A DNA stretch of 64,000 nt, from assembly GCA_026770025.1 (NCBI GenBank), contig JAMXDE010000059.1:248001-312000 (forward strand), read 5' to 3'. Each line of letters begins with the position of its first letter. The first letter of the stretch is position 1. The stretch is from Craspedostauros australis (taxonomy: Eukaryota; Bacillariophyta; Bacillariophyceae; Mastogloiales; Achnanthaceae). A program made the position numbers and the translations under genes. Positions 30,727 to 42,029 of this stretch are shown here, piece by piece. Below the pieces are notes generated by a model, which worked only from the letters and a program-made list of their open reading frames with translations, was not told the DNA's origin and ran no database searches.

Positions 30727-33011
30727 ATGATGGGTCATCTCATGACCGCCATGATGCTGATGTTGATGCTGATGACAGTGGCCAACAGATCTTGTGACGC
30801 ATTCTTGCCAGCACCCGTCGCACATCATCATTCTGCTGCCATCATCGCCACAAACCAGCAACGCCGCTCCCCGCGATGCAACGCGGCCACCGAATCGAAC
30901 ATCGTTGCATCGACGCCGTCCGTCAAGTTCGAAATCACGGAGACCCTGCTGTCCTTGCCACGACATTCGCATCACGCCGGTGTCAACAAGATCCTGATGG
31001 AGACGGAAGACATCATCCGCAAGATGCACCATCACATGGATGGTGCGACGCAGCAGCAACCCATCCAGACCGTCGCCAACAATGTGCCCGGCGCGCCCAA
31101 GAGCGAACGTCATGATCTCATCTTTGCCAACACGTACGTCGATCTCGGCAAGGTCGATACGATCGGATTTGATTATGATTACACCCTCATGTCCTACACG
31201 GTGGATCTTCTGGATCTTATCTACGACATGGCACTGAAACGGTTGGTCAACGATCGCTTGTATCCCATGGAGATGTTGGAGGATGATTCCATGAAGTTCG
31301 ATCCATTTTTCAGTATCCGCGGTGAGTGGTGTTGGAATTGGTGATGGTGATAGCATGGTTGTTGATGTTGATGCTGCTCGCGCGATGGTCGAGAATCTAT
31401 TTTGCTGCGCGCATTTTCGGCAGGTCTGCACCAACCTACTGCCCTGGTCTGCCATTGACTGGTCTGCACATTCGCATCTATTTTTGGACGAATCCATGCA
31501 CCGCCTCCCCACTCAACAACCTCACAACGCCAATTGGCTTCTCCCTGCACCATCTCCTCACAGGACTCGCCGTCGACAGGGAAACCGGATGGATCTGCCA
31601 TCTCTCCTACACCCACAAGGTCGCCGTGGCGTGGGAGGGACGCGAAAAGGTCAAGACGTCGCGCATCTACGACGAGTACCGTGGCAAGCGTGCCCTGACA
31701 CCCACCGAACGTCGCAAGCGTCTCAAGCCGCTCAACGACCTCTTCAGCATGGCCGAGTGCTGCCTCATCGCCGACACCATCCAGTACTTCAAGAATGAGA
31801 ACATTGACTTTTGTCCCAGCAACGCGGTCACGGATGTGCTGGGTGCCATCGGTGACACGCATATCTCGGGGGATTTCCATCGTCTCGTCGCGTCCAATCC
31901 GGAAAGGTACTTCGATCCGTCGCCCAATCTCAAGATGGTTCTGGAACATCTCAAGCTGGCCGACAAGCGGCTCATGTTCGTCAGCAATTCGCCGTATTGG
32001 TACGTCGATGCGGGCATGAAGTACGTCATCGGCGACGATTGGATGAAGATGTGGGACGCTGGTAAGTATCATGCTCGTATGGAGACACGTCATGGTGCAA
32101 TCATATTGCGGTAGGCTGGTGTTCTGTCGTTTCACTCAGCTACGCGTCTTCCTCACTCACCCAATCACTCGCACACCCATTTTGCAGTCATTGTAAGCGC
32201 CGGCAAACCAATCTTTTACACGGAGACGAAGCGCCCGTTCCGAGAAGTCAACAAGGAGAACAGCCGCGTGCAGTTCAAACGAGTGGATTGCTTCGAAAAG
32301 GGCTGCGTCTACACGGGAGGCTGCCTGCGGGAGCTCACGCGGTTGATGGATTGGAGCGATGCCACCGGTAGGGATCGAGTCCAAAATAAGTACATTGTGC
32401 CAGGCGCCCTCAGTCTGGCGACTTCCAACGTCCTGTACATCGGCGATTCCTTGTTTGCGGACCTCGTCGATGCCAAGCGCGAATTCGGCTGGATCACTGC
32501 TGCGGTGACGCCCGAGGTGGGTTTCGAATTGGACATCCAGGAGCAGTCCAATTTCGTGCTCGTGGAACGCACCATCGAATTCTTGCTCAACTCCCTGCGG
32601 TTGCTGCAAACTGAGCTGGGCCCCACGTTGCGGACGCAGGAGGACAACGCGGTGCTGGATTCGTTGGAGAAGCTCGTGTCGCGGTGGCGCGATCAGGAAA
32701 CGGCCTTGCTGGGCAACCCCTTCGGCAGCGTGTTCCGCGCCCGGTATCAGCCGTCCTTGTTTGCGCACTCGTTGCGGCGGTATTGCGACATGTACATGAG
32801 CCATATCGGCGCCTTGATCAATTACAGCCCGCAGCATCGGTTCTATCCGGAACCGGACTTTCGGTTGTTGGCGCATGAAATCCGAGGTGCCCAGCCGGAG
32901 TGTTGGGTGTTGGAAGATGTATTGCGTGATAAGGTGTCCGGCGATGGTGCAGATATGGCCGGAACGAATGGATCACCACCGCCGCCGCAACAGCAACAGA
33001 AAGAGGAGTGA
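30727..33011 (+). CDS. cN-II family 5'-nucleotidase (HAD), probably plastid-targeted
   Basis: Three exons, 30,727-31,321, 31,564-32,061 and 32,188-33,011, join in phase (SIR|GLAVDRETG and DA|VIVSAGKPIF) through GTGAGT...CACAG and GTAAGT...TTGCAG introns to give 638 residues. The HAD nucleophile motif DYDYT is at residues 149-153. FVSNSPYWYVDAGM fits the second motif, and YIGDSLFADLVDAKREFGW (D451, D456) gives the metal-binding motif. These match the IMP/GMP-type cytosolic 5'-nucleotidase II family, which dephosphorylates purine nucleoside monophosphates. The chosen start gives a Met/Leu-rich signal-like segment ending CDAFLPAP, which resembles the diatom plastid presequence junction (A|F). 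An earlier in-frame ATG (30,577) would bury this signal. Plastid location is therefore inferred from sequence, not known for the family. The C-terminus is a Pro/Gln tail. Confidence 0.85.
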
Positions 33012-33222
33012 GTAAGCGAATCGGCACTTGCAGTGCGAAGTCGTCCGCAGCAGCTCATGAATGAATTGGGAGTGTGCTAGTTGGAACAACAAGCAATCAA
33101 TCTCAACATAATGGAATACATTGTAAACATGCCCGCCAACGTAAACGTAAAATCGTGAAGTCCTACATTTGTATTCTACGTTGTATGGTCCATGGGGATG
33201 GCTATGCACAGCCCGAACTCTT

Positions 33223-36200
33223 CTACTTGCGTGGACGCAACGAGCTCGAGCGAGATGGTTTCCTTTTGCGATCGTCATCACTGTGCTTCCCGTGCTTGTT
33301 CGTCGTACGATTTGTGGATCTTGCGCTTTCCGCAGTCTGCTGCTGCTTCGCGGACATGGATGCATTGCGTTTGGGAGGCAACGATTCCGATCTTCCATTC
33401 CGTTTGGTCTGCTGTTGCGATGACATGGTCCGCTTTGGTTGCCCCTTTGTTTCCGACATAGTCTTCGAATCACGTGGGACTTTCGTATGGGGCGCAACTG
33501 ATTTGGTGCTCTTGGAGGGTTTGGCATGCCCGTCCGATCGGCTTCGTGATTGCGGTTTCGGTGACAACGACGATGACCGTTTTTGCGATGTTGGTTTGCA
33601 AGCTGTCGACGTTGTGCTGATAGAACTGGTCGCACCGATTTTGGAAGACGCGCGTCCTTGCGACAACGACCGATGCCGTCGATTCTTGTCTGTCGATACC
33701 GCCGCGTTATTATTCGAAGATGCACGAGTCGCCTTCTTGGAATGGGGCGAGATTGGAAGATGCGCTCTATCCTTCTTCTTGTCGTTGCTCTTCTTGGACT
33801 TGCTGCTCGACGACGATTTCCCTTTCTTCTTGTTGGCATCGCGATTATGCGGACGCAGCTTGGAGGTGTCGCTGGGTGTTCGATCCGGAATCGATGGCAT
33901 CCACGGAGCCAGATCCAAGGTGGATTCGCTGCTGTCGTCGTCGTTGTAACGAAATACCACCGATGCCGACCGCAGCGGCGGTTGCGGCGTGACATCGGAC
34001 GACGCCACGGAATGATTCGTGTGCGCGGGCAACGTATCGTAGCATGGATGCACCGTGGCGTGCTTCGGAATCAGCTTGGGTTCCAGAACCTCCTTCGTGG
34101 TCGCCTTGTGATGATCTGCATTCCACGCACCTCCTTCGACTGTCGACTTGACGAATGAGGGATTGTCATCGATGACGCTGAGTTCCAAACTTCCAGCCGA
34201 GTCATGCCCTCGCAACAGGACCTCGACGCTGCGCGCCCGCTTGCGTGGATTCGGGGAGACGATCACCGTGAATGAATTTGGCTTGCGGGCATCGTGCTGC
34301 GCTGCCGATCGACCACGTGTCGTGTGCTGCTCTTGTTTTACCTGCGATTGTTCGCTATCCATGACCTTGCTGCCAAAACTGGACTGAAAGGATCGCGTGA
34401 AACTCGTGCCCTGCGAATCAAAGTTGGAGTCGACCAAGGATGGCATGGAGTCGAGCGTCCACTGCGGATGCGCTTCGAGTGAGTAGCTGGAACTTGCGCT
34501 GCTGTACTCCAAATCTGGATTCGATGTGTTGGCAAGCGGCGGTGCCGTGGGGAGACTCGCGGTCACGATGATTGGCTTTGTGCGGGCAGTCGGTTTGCGA
34601 TTGTTCTTGGAAGCCGCGCTTTGCTTGGGCGACAACGACGCGGATCGTTTCGATTTCTTGTCTCGCTTGCGATTGGGCTTGGATTGGTGCGGCGCTTTGC
34701 CATAGGATGACTTTTTCAGAATCGGAGTCGGTGCATTGTGGACGATCGGCGAAGCGAGGGAGGGCACCATCGGCAAGCCCTCTGCGATGCAGCGGAATGT
34801 TTCCGATCTGGCCGTGGAGAGCTCTGCCATGAGCAAACTCAACGATATCGAATTGCGAATGGTGTCGGGGGCTCGACGCACGGGTGAAAGGGTGTGGGAA
34901 CGACGTTGCTTGCGATGACCTTTTCGTTTCTTCTTCTTGGAGGCGGGATCGGCACGGTTGCTCGTGTGAACGGTCTTGGCGTTGATATCGATTGGTTCCA
35001 CCTCCTTCTTGCTGTCTGCTGCCGGCGTGTTGTTGTCATGCGGTTCTCGCGATCCAGCCTTGATTTTGACTGCCTTTCGTTTCGCTTCTTTCTGTTTGCG
35101 CTGCGCCGCGATACGCCGTTGCTCCTCCTTACGTTCTTCATCGATGTACTGTTGCAACATGGAGATACGAATGTTGCGCCTTCGATTGTTGGGAGACACG
35201 ACGCTGTCCACATCACGTCTCGAACCGACGCTGCTGCAATCGCGAAGACGGCCTCTGGTGGACGATCGGCTCGCTACGGAGCTGGTACAGGAGGCCAGCT
35301 CGCCACCCGCAAGGAAATGGGACAGATTCGATCGCCTTTCTGCGCGTTTTGGAATGCTGGCGAGTTTCGGCTTGTTGCTGAAGACCTTCAAGTCCAGTTG
35401 ATCCAAGATACTGGATCGAGGTGATTCGTCTTCCAAGACAGGCGATTGTGCGGATGCGGCATGTTTGTTGTGCCTGTTGCGTTTGGCATGTTTGTTGATA
35501 TGTTTGCTGAAATGTTCGGAATCATCAATCTCCGAGTGTTCGTCGTCAGATTGCGGAGACGATGAAGAACATGATGAAGAACATGATGAAGAACATGATG
35601 ATGATGAAGAAGACGACGACGAATCGTCACCCTGCATCTCAACCTGACGAAAGAACTGATCCAAGTCGGACATGGAGTAGGACGACGGCCCCGACATGTT
35701 GTACTTGTGCTTGATGCGTTCCGTCGGATCATACGAATAGGCGCTGGCAGGAACGAAGGTGGATTGCACGGACGTGGGCGTCTGCGGGTTCCAGAGACTA
35801 TCCGGCTGATTCCAACTCGCCTCGTCATCGAGACTGATCGTGCGCGATCGCCGAAAGATGTGGGACGTCGAATCTGTCTGCGAGGACCGCGATCGTTGTT
35901 GCTCTTTGTGGCCTTGCGTGCGTGGCTTCGCATCCTCTTGCGTTGCACCGCGATGGATCTTCAACAAGCGCTCCGATAAGATGGGTTCCAGCAGACCATG
36001 CATGCCGCGCTGTACGTTGGCATGCGATGCAACGCCATCACACTGCGTGCGACTGTTCATATCGACGATGAGCGGCAACGATGACGACGATCCCTTGCTG
36101 CTGCTGCAGACGGTGGGCAACGTGGACGCGGAGGAATCCTGCATGCGCTTGCCACACCGCCGCTCACTGTGCAGCAGCTGGATGATGTCCAAGGAAGAGG

Positions 36201-36327
36201 CGTCCGACGTGGCGGTCTCCGCGCCGTCCTTCGATTGCGCAGGTCTCTTCACGTAGACGTCCAGCGAAGGGCGTGGCTGCGATATCGTGTTCATCTCCAG
36301 TTCTGTGATTGTTGTCATCGTTGTCAC
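33223..36327 (-). CDS. Large Ser/Arg/Lys-rich low-complexity protein (1,034 aa)
   Basis: Single-exon ORF on the minus strand, convergent with the nucleotidase (212 bp between stops). The composition is dominated by Ser, Lys, Arg and Asp. A poly-Ser run of more than 20 residues (from a GATGAA-type repeat at about 35,565-35,625) precedes an acidic patch. A predicted helix/coiled coil lies at RISMLQQYIDEERKEEQRRI. Several RS/SP-type motifs (SSLSPKPQSRSRSDG, RSLSQGRAS, RSESLPPKRN) suggest a nuclear, phosphorylated, intrinsically disordered protein. No catalytic domain is recognised. The uninterrupted length and consistent composition favour a real gene; antisense frames over it are shadows. Confidence 0.65.
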   Translation of the reverse strand: MTTMTTITELEMNTISQPRPSLDVYVKRPAQSKDGAETATSDASSLDIIQLLHSERRCGKRMQDSSASTLPTVCSSSKGSSSSLPLIVDMNSRTQCDGVASHANVQRGMHGLLEPILSERLLKIHRGATQEDAKPRTQGHKEQQRSRSSQTDSTSHIFRRSRTISLDDEASWNQPDSLWNPQTPTSVQSTFVPASAYSYDPTERIKHKYNMSGPSSYSMSDLDQFFRQVEMQGDDSSSSSSSSSCSSSCSSSCSSSSPQSDDEHSEIDDSEHFSKHINKHAKRNRHNKHAASAQSPVLEDESPRSSILDQLDLKVFSNKPKLASIPKRAERRSNLSHFLAGGELASCTSSVASRSSTRGRLRDCSSVGSRRDVDSVVSPNNRRRNIRISMLQQYIDEERKEEQRRIAAQRKQKEAKRKAVKIKAGSREPHDNNTPAADSKKEVEPIDINAKTVHTSNRADPASKKKKRKGHRKQRRSHTLSPVRRAPDTIRNSISLSLLMAELSTARSETFRCIAEGLPMVPSLASPIVHNAPTPILKKSSYGKAPHQSKPNRKRDKKSKRSASLSPKQSAASKNNRKPTARTKPIIVTASLPTAPPLANTSNPDLEYSSASSSYSLEAHPQWTLDSMPSLVDSNFDSQGTSFTRSFQSSFGSKVMDSEQSQVKQEQHTTRGRSAAQHDARKPNSFTVIVSPNPRKRARSVEVLLRGHDSAGSLELSVIDDNPSFVKSTVEGGAWNADHHKATTKEVLEPKLIPKHATVHPCYDTLPAHTNHSVASSDVTPQPPLRSASVVFRYNDDDSSESTLDLAPWMPSIPDRTPSDTSKLRPHNRDANKKKGKSSSSSKSKKSNDKKKDRAHLPISPHSKKATRASSNNNAAVSTDKNRRHRSLSQGRASSKIGATSSISTTSTACKPTSQKRSSSLSPKPQSRSRSDGHAKPSKSTKSVAPHTKVPRDSKTMSETKGQPKRTMSSQQQTKRNGRSESLPPKRNASMSAKQQQTAESARSTNRTTNKHGKHSDDDRKRKPSRSSSLRPRK

Positions 36328-36338
36328 CGTCTTTGCAT

Positions 36339-36411
36339 TGTGTGTGTGTGTGTGTATGTGAGTCCTACTATGAGTTGATGAGTATGAGTATGAGTATGAG
36401 TATGAGTATGG
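36339..36411 (+). repeat. Microsatellites (TG)n and (ATGAGT)n
   Basis: A TG run at about 36,339-36,356 and, 20 bp on, about five ATGAGT units (36,376-36,411). Both lie just upstream of the serine-rich gene's start. Confidence 0.9.
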
Positions 36412-36747
36412 GCTGAAGTGGTCTGTTCTACTCTGCGTCGATGCGCCATCGTGACTGCCCCCGTCTCTCGTACAAAGGCAGTTGATGCGTTCGAAGGAGA
36501 AAGGTCTTGGTTGAGGACAATTCTGTGATGAATCACGAACACTAAGTACCTACTTAATTAACGCAATGACACCACAAGGCTCGATCGTGATCATCGCGAC
36601 CAACAGAAAACTACGATCGTTACAACTATGCACGTCAACAGCTCTCCTTCGCTTTCGGTGTTGTGCAGAACAGTACACACATACGACGTGTAAGCTGTAG
36701 ACTACCCTCATGTGTCAATACTCCTGTAGCATCGTAGTGCATCGCAT
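36412..36747. other. Intergenic spacer
   Basis: Promoter side of the serine-rich gene and 3' side of the sterol reductase. No gene seen. Confidence 0.4.
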
Positions 36748-38837
36748 TTACTGATTCTTGCGACTCTCATCGGCGGCCTGCTCGGCGGCCACAACATCGG
36801 ACAGATCCACGATGCCCTTCTCGGGCTTGACCTTGTCGTAGACTTCCGGAAAGGCGTCGACGGCGTTGTATTTGATGCGCTGCGCATCGTACAACGTGTG
36901 GTTGAACATCTGGCGGAACTCGCGCTTCGTGCAGAACAGATCCGTGTAGGTGGCCTGCCATCCGTTGTGCTCACGCGTCCAGTGCTCCATGTCGCGGATG
37001 TTGTCCTTGGGGCTCCAGCTCGATTTGCCCTGCTTCACGGGGCGCGGCACGCCGTAGGCACCCAAATCGACCCAGATGCCCCAGCTCTTGCCCTTCTTCA
37101 GATGCTGCTTTTCGGGCGACAGGAAGCCGGAGTGCTTGCCGCGGTGGTGGATGCGGATGCAGAACAGGAGGAGGGGGTACACGCCGAACCATTCGTCGAA
37201 CTTCTCCATGCCCTCCGCCACCTTGGCGATGGGGACGATGGATTCTTGCACGACGTGGGCGTTCACGGCGTTCTGGCGAATGACGGGGCCCTGGAACAAC
37301 TTCAGGAGAGACACCTCGGGTGCGCCCATCCATCCCCACAGGCAGCGGTAGATGGGGTGGTTGGAGAATGGGATCATGTCCTCCAGCTCCCAGAAGATGC
37401 TGCGCGTGAAGCGGTGGTAGAAGTGCTTGGTGGGTGCGATCTCCCAGTCCTGTCCCTTCGTGAGGAAGGTCTCCACCCACTTGTAGTAGAATGGCTTCCA
37501 GAAGTAGTTGATGCCGTTGACGCGACTGCGTTCATCTGCCGTGCTGGGTGCATCCACGAACTTGCCGAGCTGAATCACGGCCTTCTCCTTCGTGTACGCG
37601 GTTGCTTCCACGAAATCGGGTGCGTCCGCATCATCGTCCTCCGACTCGGCGTAGCGCTGCAGCTTGGTCTGCAATTCCTTGGCCGTGTAGGTTGGGATGT
37701 AGGTGATCTTGACGAACGGCTTGATGCGCAGCAATTGCACCTTGAGGCTCAGCAGGAATCCCAGCGATCCGTGCGACCACGGCAGTGCGTAGAACAGATC
37801 GGGGTTGGACTCGGCCGTGCAGGTGACGATCTCCCCGCTCGATGTGACGAGCTTGTACTCGACGACGGTCTCCTGGAAGAAACCGAATTTGTGCGAGTTG
37901 GTCTCGAGACCGAATCCGGACGCGACCCCGCCGATGGTGATCGACTCCATCTCGATCTGGCACTTCAAGGCGAGGTTGTTGGGCAGCAGCTTGTGCGTGA
38001 TCATGCCCATCGTGACGCCGGGTTCGCACGTGATGGTGAGGTTCTCCTCATCGACGTCGAGGATGTGATTGAGATGCGCCACGGAAACGCGGTGGCACGA
38101 TTCCTTGTTGGACGACAGCTTGGTGGACATGCTGGCCCAGTTGGGACGCGCAGTGCGCATGGGTTGCTTGCGACCAGCCTTGTTCCATTCCAGCACCTGA
38201 TCCACGACGACCTGGCAGCGGTCCTGGTGACCCTCCATGGCCGATTTGCCGCTGCTGCTGCGCTGGAATGCGCGGATGAGCTCCACGACGTAGGTGTTGT
38301 AGGCCCACTTGGCAAAGCTGAGCGGCACCACGATGAACACCAGCATCGGCGTGCGCATCGATGCCAGCAGGCGGAACTGCCATGGGAAGTCCTTGCTGAG
38401 GCCAGGTCCAGAGTCCTGTTTGTTGAGTGAGTGAGTGTGGTTGAGTGAGTGTGGTTGTTGAGTGGATGCATGAATGTGTGAGTGGATATATAAATAGTAT
38501 TCGTATGACAACAGGATGTGATGAATGACCAACAACGTCCTGATGACTGACGAACCAACGGACCACAATCGGCAAACACCCATTCCTCTCATTCACTCCA
38601 TTCTTCCATCCTTTCATTGTGACAATCCATGTTGTGAGACACACCAAAGCACACTCCGAACGCATGCAAATGCTGTTGACTCACCTGACCGATCACTCCG
38701 ACAAAGACAAAGGCAGAGAGGTAGACCAACACCAGCTGTGCAGCCAAGGGCAGGTCTGCCACGAAGGCAGGCAGCAGACCTCCGTTGCTGCCATCGCCGG
38801 CGGATGATCCCGTTGTGCTTGAGTTGTAATCCGCCAT
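36748..38837 (-). CDS. DHCR24: Delta(24)-sterol reductase, DWARF1/DHCR24 family
   Basis: Exon 1 (38,837-38,685) and exon 2 (38,415-36,748) join in phase (GVIGQ|DSGPGLS) through a 269-nt GTGAGT...AACAG intron to give 606 residues. An earlier ATG at 38,879 would add 14 residues. Two hydrophobic segments sit at the N-terminus (LAAQLVLVYLSAFVFVGVIG and MLVFIVVPLSFAKWAYN), as expected for an ER-membrane enzyme. The FAD-binding domain follows, with VSVAHLNHILDVDEENLTIT, EPGVTMGMITHKLLP and the signature ITIGGVASGFGLETNSHKFG. The C-terminal half carries WELEDMIPFSNHPIYRCLWGW and the conserved HTLYDAQRIKY end. The family reduces the C24 double bond of sterols with NADPH. The length is near plant DWF1 (about 560) plus a longer N-terminus. 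The upstream region is shared, divergently, with the carrier gene. Confidence 0.93.
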
Positions 38838-39822
38838 GGTGCGAACGGTGCGTTCCTTCTCTTTCTGTTCTTCTTCCACAGACCAAAAGGAACAATGGCA
38901 ACCAACAACAAAGTGATGTGGATGGAGAATACCAGCCGAGCAGAGTGTTGTGAGAGTGTTGTGCCTCTGCCGTTCCTTCGCCGTCGCTGCGATGAGAGGG
39001 GAAGGTCAGTTGACGCGATGTCGTCTGGAAGCGCTCGTTGCCGTGTTGTCTGTTGTGCGGCGAAGCATCGCGACGATTTTGGTCGTTTGGCGCCGAATTT
39101 GTGCGGAAGAGTTCGCAAGATCGTGTTTTTGAATTGCTCCATCGAGTCGTTGCCACGTCATCTCAATGGCGAAGCTTGTCCATTGAATCGGATGAGTCTG
39201 AAAACTCATGACTCACAGCGTTGACATCATTCACGATCGATCAGAAGGGTGCGACATCGAAACGTTCACAAAATGAAGGATGCGGTGATGGCAAGGACGG
39301 TGATGCGCACCCTTTGTTGACACCCACAGGTGCGAGAAAGTGATCGGACGGTTGATGACAAGAGAGAGAGGTGGACGTGAATCTCTGCTGTGCATCAGAG
39401 AACGCCATTGTGGATGACGACGCCGTTGGATTGGAAGCGGAAGGATGTTGTCACGATCCACGAAGATGCGTCATGATGTTGACATGACACCGGGGTGAGG
39501 ATTGGCACAGGAGGATTGGCGACGACGATGACGATGGTGGTGATGTTTTTTCCTTTGGACGCGTGCTCGCACAAAAGATCTGAACACATCACCATCCACA
39601 TCGTTGCCTTTCTGCTTCTGTTGTTTCTTCAACCTCGAAGTTGCCGATCTCACAATTTTGACCGCAGGACGGCGATACCAACGACAGCAGTAGCGACGAC
39701 GACGGCGACGACACCAACGAAAAGGAACAAATCGCGGGATCCATTCGCTCTGCTCGATTTGCACATTCGACACCATCCATTCTCTCGCGAATCAATCGCA
39801 TCGTAATCCATCTTGAAGCATC
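38838..39822. other. Divergent intergenic region
   Basis: About 985 bp between the starts of the sterol reductase (minus) and the mitochondrial carrier (plus), so it should hold both promoters. Several 60-180-codon frames on both strands overlap each other and show no recognised protein. Confidence 0.4.
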
Positions 39823-41530
39823 ATGGCCGTCCCAACGGCATCCACCGACCGCAAAAATGGTGCAAGCTCTGCCACCAACGTGATCATGGCGACATCCGCC
39901 AAGGCCGATCGAAAGAAGGATCATCCGATGATCCAATTCTTGGCGGGTGGCGTTGCCGGTCTAACCGAAAGCTCCATCTGCCATCCGTTGGGTAAGTCCA
40001 TCATGCTCGCACCGATGCGCCAATAGTGAGAATACGAATACTGTCTGTCGACGCCTTTTTCATTTCACCCCACGAAACTCACCATGTTCCAATCACATGC
40101 ACATCCCCATTCCATTTCGAATTCCATGTCACTCTAACGCCACACGCGCACGCACACAGACACGATCAAAACGAGGATGCAACTGCGTCGTCAACGTTCC
40201 AACACGAAGGTGGAGCAAGTGGTCGTGCAAATTCGCCATTCTCTTGTTGATCCCACCATGGAACGTCTGCGCCACTCCCTTCAGGACCCGGCGGGTAGGT
40301 CGGTGCTGCAACGGCAGACCTGGTCCTCCGCGTCGGATCCTGCGGCGGCAGCGGCCGTGTCTCTGCACTCACCCCCAACCTTCACCAAGGCCACCTCAAC
40401 GAGAGGATCGCCACACAACATCGTCGTCAAGAACAGCTCCATCGGCGCATCCGTGGCAGACGCTGCGGCAGCCAGCGGTGCCAAACCGCCTGGCCCCATC
40501 AGCACCGCGCGACGCATCATCCAAAATGAAGGATTCCTGGCACTGTACAAGGGATTATCCGCAGTCTACACTGGCGCCATCTTGAAATTCTCCATCCGAT
40601 TCCTCGCCTTCGAACAGGTGCGCACGCTGCTCAGCACGGCCAAACAACAGCAGATGGCCATCGATGCAACGCAACAGCAAAATATCGCCAATGGGGTCAT
40701 CTCGGTGCCGCAACTCTTGCGCATGGGAACGTGGTCCCCGATGACCATCAATCTCCTCGCCGGTCTGGCATCCGGATTGACGGAAGCCGTTCTCGTCGTC
40801 ACGCCTGTCGAAGTGTGCAAAATCCGCATGCAATCACAACGCCACAGCCTGATGGATGCCACGGCGCGTCCCAAATACCGCAACGTCCTTCAGACGGCTC
40901 AAACCATCGTGCGCGAAGAAGGCCCGTCGGCGCTGTACAAGGGAATCGTCCCCACCATGCTGCGGCAGGGCATCAACCAGGCCGCCAACTTCACGGCGTA
41001 CCATGCGGCGAAGCAATACGTGCTGGAGCATTGGAGCAGTCCCGGCTCGGTAGATGCGAAGGGGCAGCGCAAGTTGGAGCATTGGCAGTCGTTGATGCTG
41101 GGTGGATTGTCGGGTGCGGTCGGGCCGATGTGCAACAATCCGTTGGGTACGTATGTATGATGCTATCGGCCGAGTTGTTGAACTTCGCTTTCATGGGTGT
41201 CTGAGGATGAAGCATGCGGTTGGAAAGATCTTGTGCACTGCACTGACTCACACTGCGCGATTCTGACAATCTCCTCCACCAATATTGACTGCGTCGTTCA
41301 CCCCACCCACAGACGTCGTCAAGACCAGATTGCAAAAACAGGTGGTGATCCCCGGCAAGGCACCACGTTACACGGGCCTGATTCAGGGTTGCGTAGCAAT
41401 CGCGCAGCACGAAGGCGCCTTCGCTCTGTGGAAGGGCATCACACCGCGCCTGATGCGCATCGTCCCAGGTCAGGCAATCACCTTCATGACGTACGAAGCC
41501 GTGTCCAATCAGCTGCGACCGTATTTTTGA
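39823..41530 (+). CDS. Mitochondrial carrier, succinate/fumarate (SFC1/ACR1) type
   Basis: Exons 39,823-39,991, 40,160-41,146 and 41,313-41,530 join in phase to 457 residues. Three carrier repeats are visible with the signature P-x-[DE]-x-x-[KR]: CHPLDTIKTRMQ, TPVEVCKIRMQ and NPLDVVKTRLQ. TEAVLVVTPVEVCKIR, NQAANFTAYHAAKQY and LWKGITPRLMRIVPGQAITF closely resemble the yeast SFC1/ACR1 succinate-fumarate carrier. Both introns split the Asp codon (G|AC) of the signature motif, in repeats 1 and 3. Repeat 1 contains an insert of about 90 residues rich in Ser/Ala/Arg (QLRRQRSNTKVEQVV to ASGAKPPGP) not found in typical carriers of about 300 residues. The N-terminal 35 residues are extra and could be a matrix-facing extension. 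Substrate assignment is inferred from similarity. Confidence 0.9.
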
Positions 41531-42029
41531 ACATTTGGAGTGTGCGAACAACCGACTGTCATAGAATATTACGTACGATAACGAGTACACATTAAACGAA
41601 TACTCTCCTTAGATTTACATCCTCAATTCATACCGATGGTTGGTTGCGTCCGTGCAATTTCGCGACCACACACTATATGGATAAGGCTAGATAATACCCA
41701 CGACTCAACCGTTCCAAGACCAAAACAACCAACTTCAATCACGGAGATCTGACGTTGGATTCATCGCGTGATGGCGACATCATTTGTCATCAGAGTTGAC
41801 GCATCAAGACATTAGTCGTGCTGGTACAGAAGGCGTATGAGTGCATCGTCTTTGCTGCACAGAACAACGACACACAATCCAAGAGGGCCAACATCAAGAC
41901 AGTAGAGATACGGAGGCGCAAGCACAGCATTGCGTTGAATGAAGAAGACGACGGCAGCCACAAAGATCGAAGAGAGAAGCCAATCGTTGAAGACCAATTC
42001 GATTTGCGCATCGTTGTGCTTCAACGTGG
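41531..42029. other. Intergenic region
   Basis: 3' side of the carrier and 5' side of the next gene. No coding signal seen. Confidence 0.4.

Noticed and set aside
36898..38430. 510-residue plus-strand ORF
   Set aside because: It is antisense to the well-supported sterol reductase and shows no protein family; it is a shadow of the GC-rich codon pattern on the other strand.
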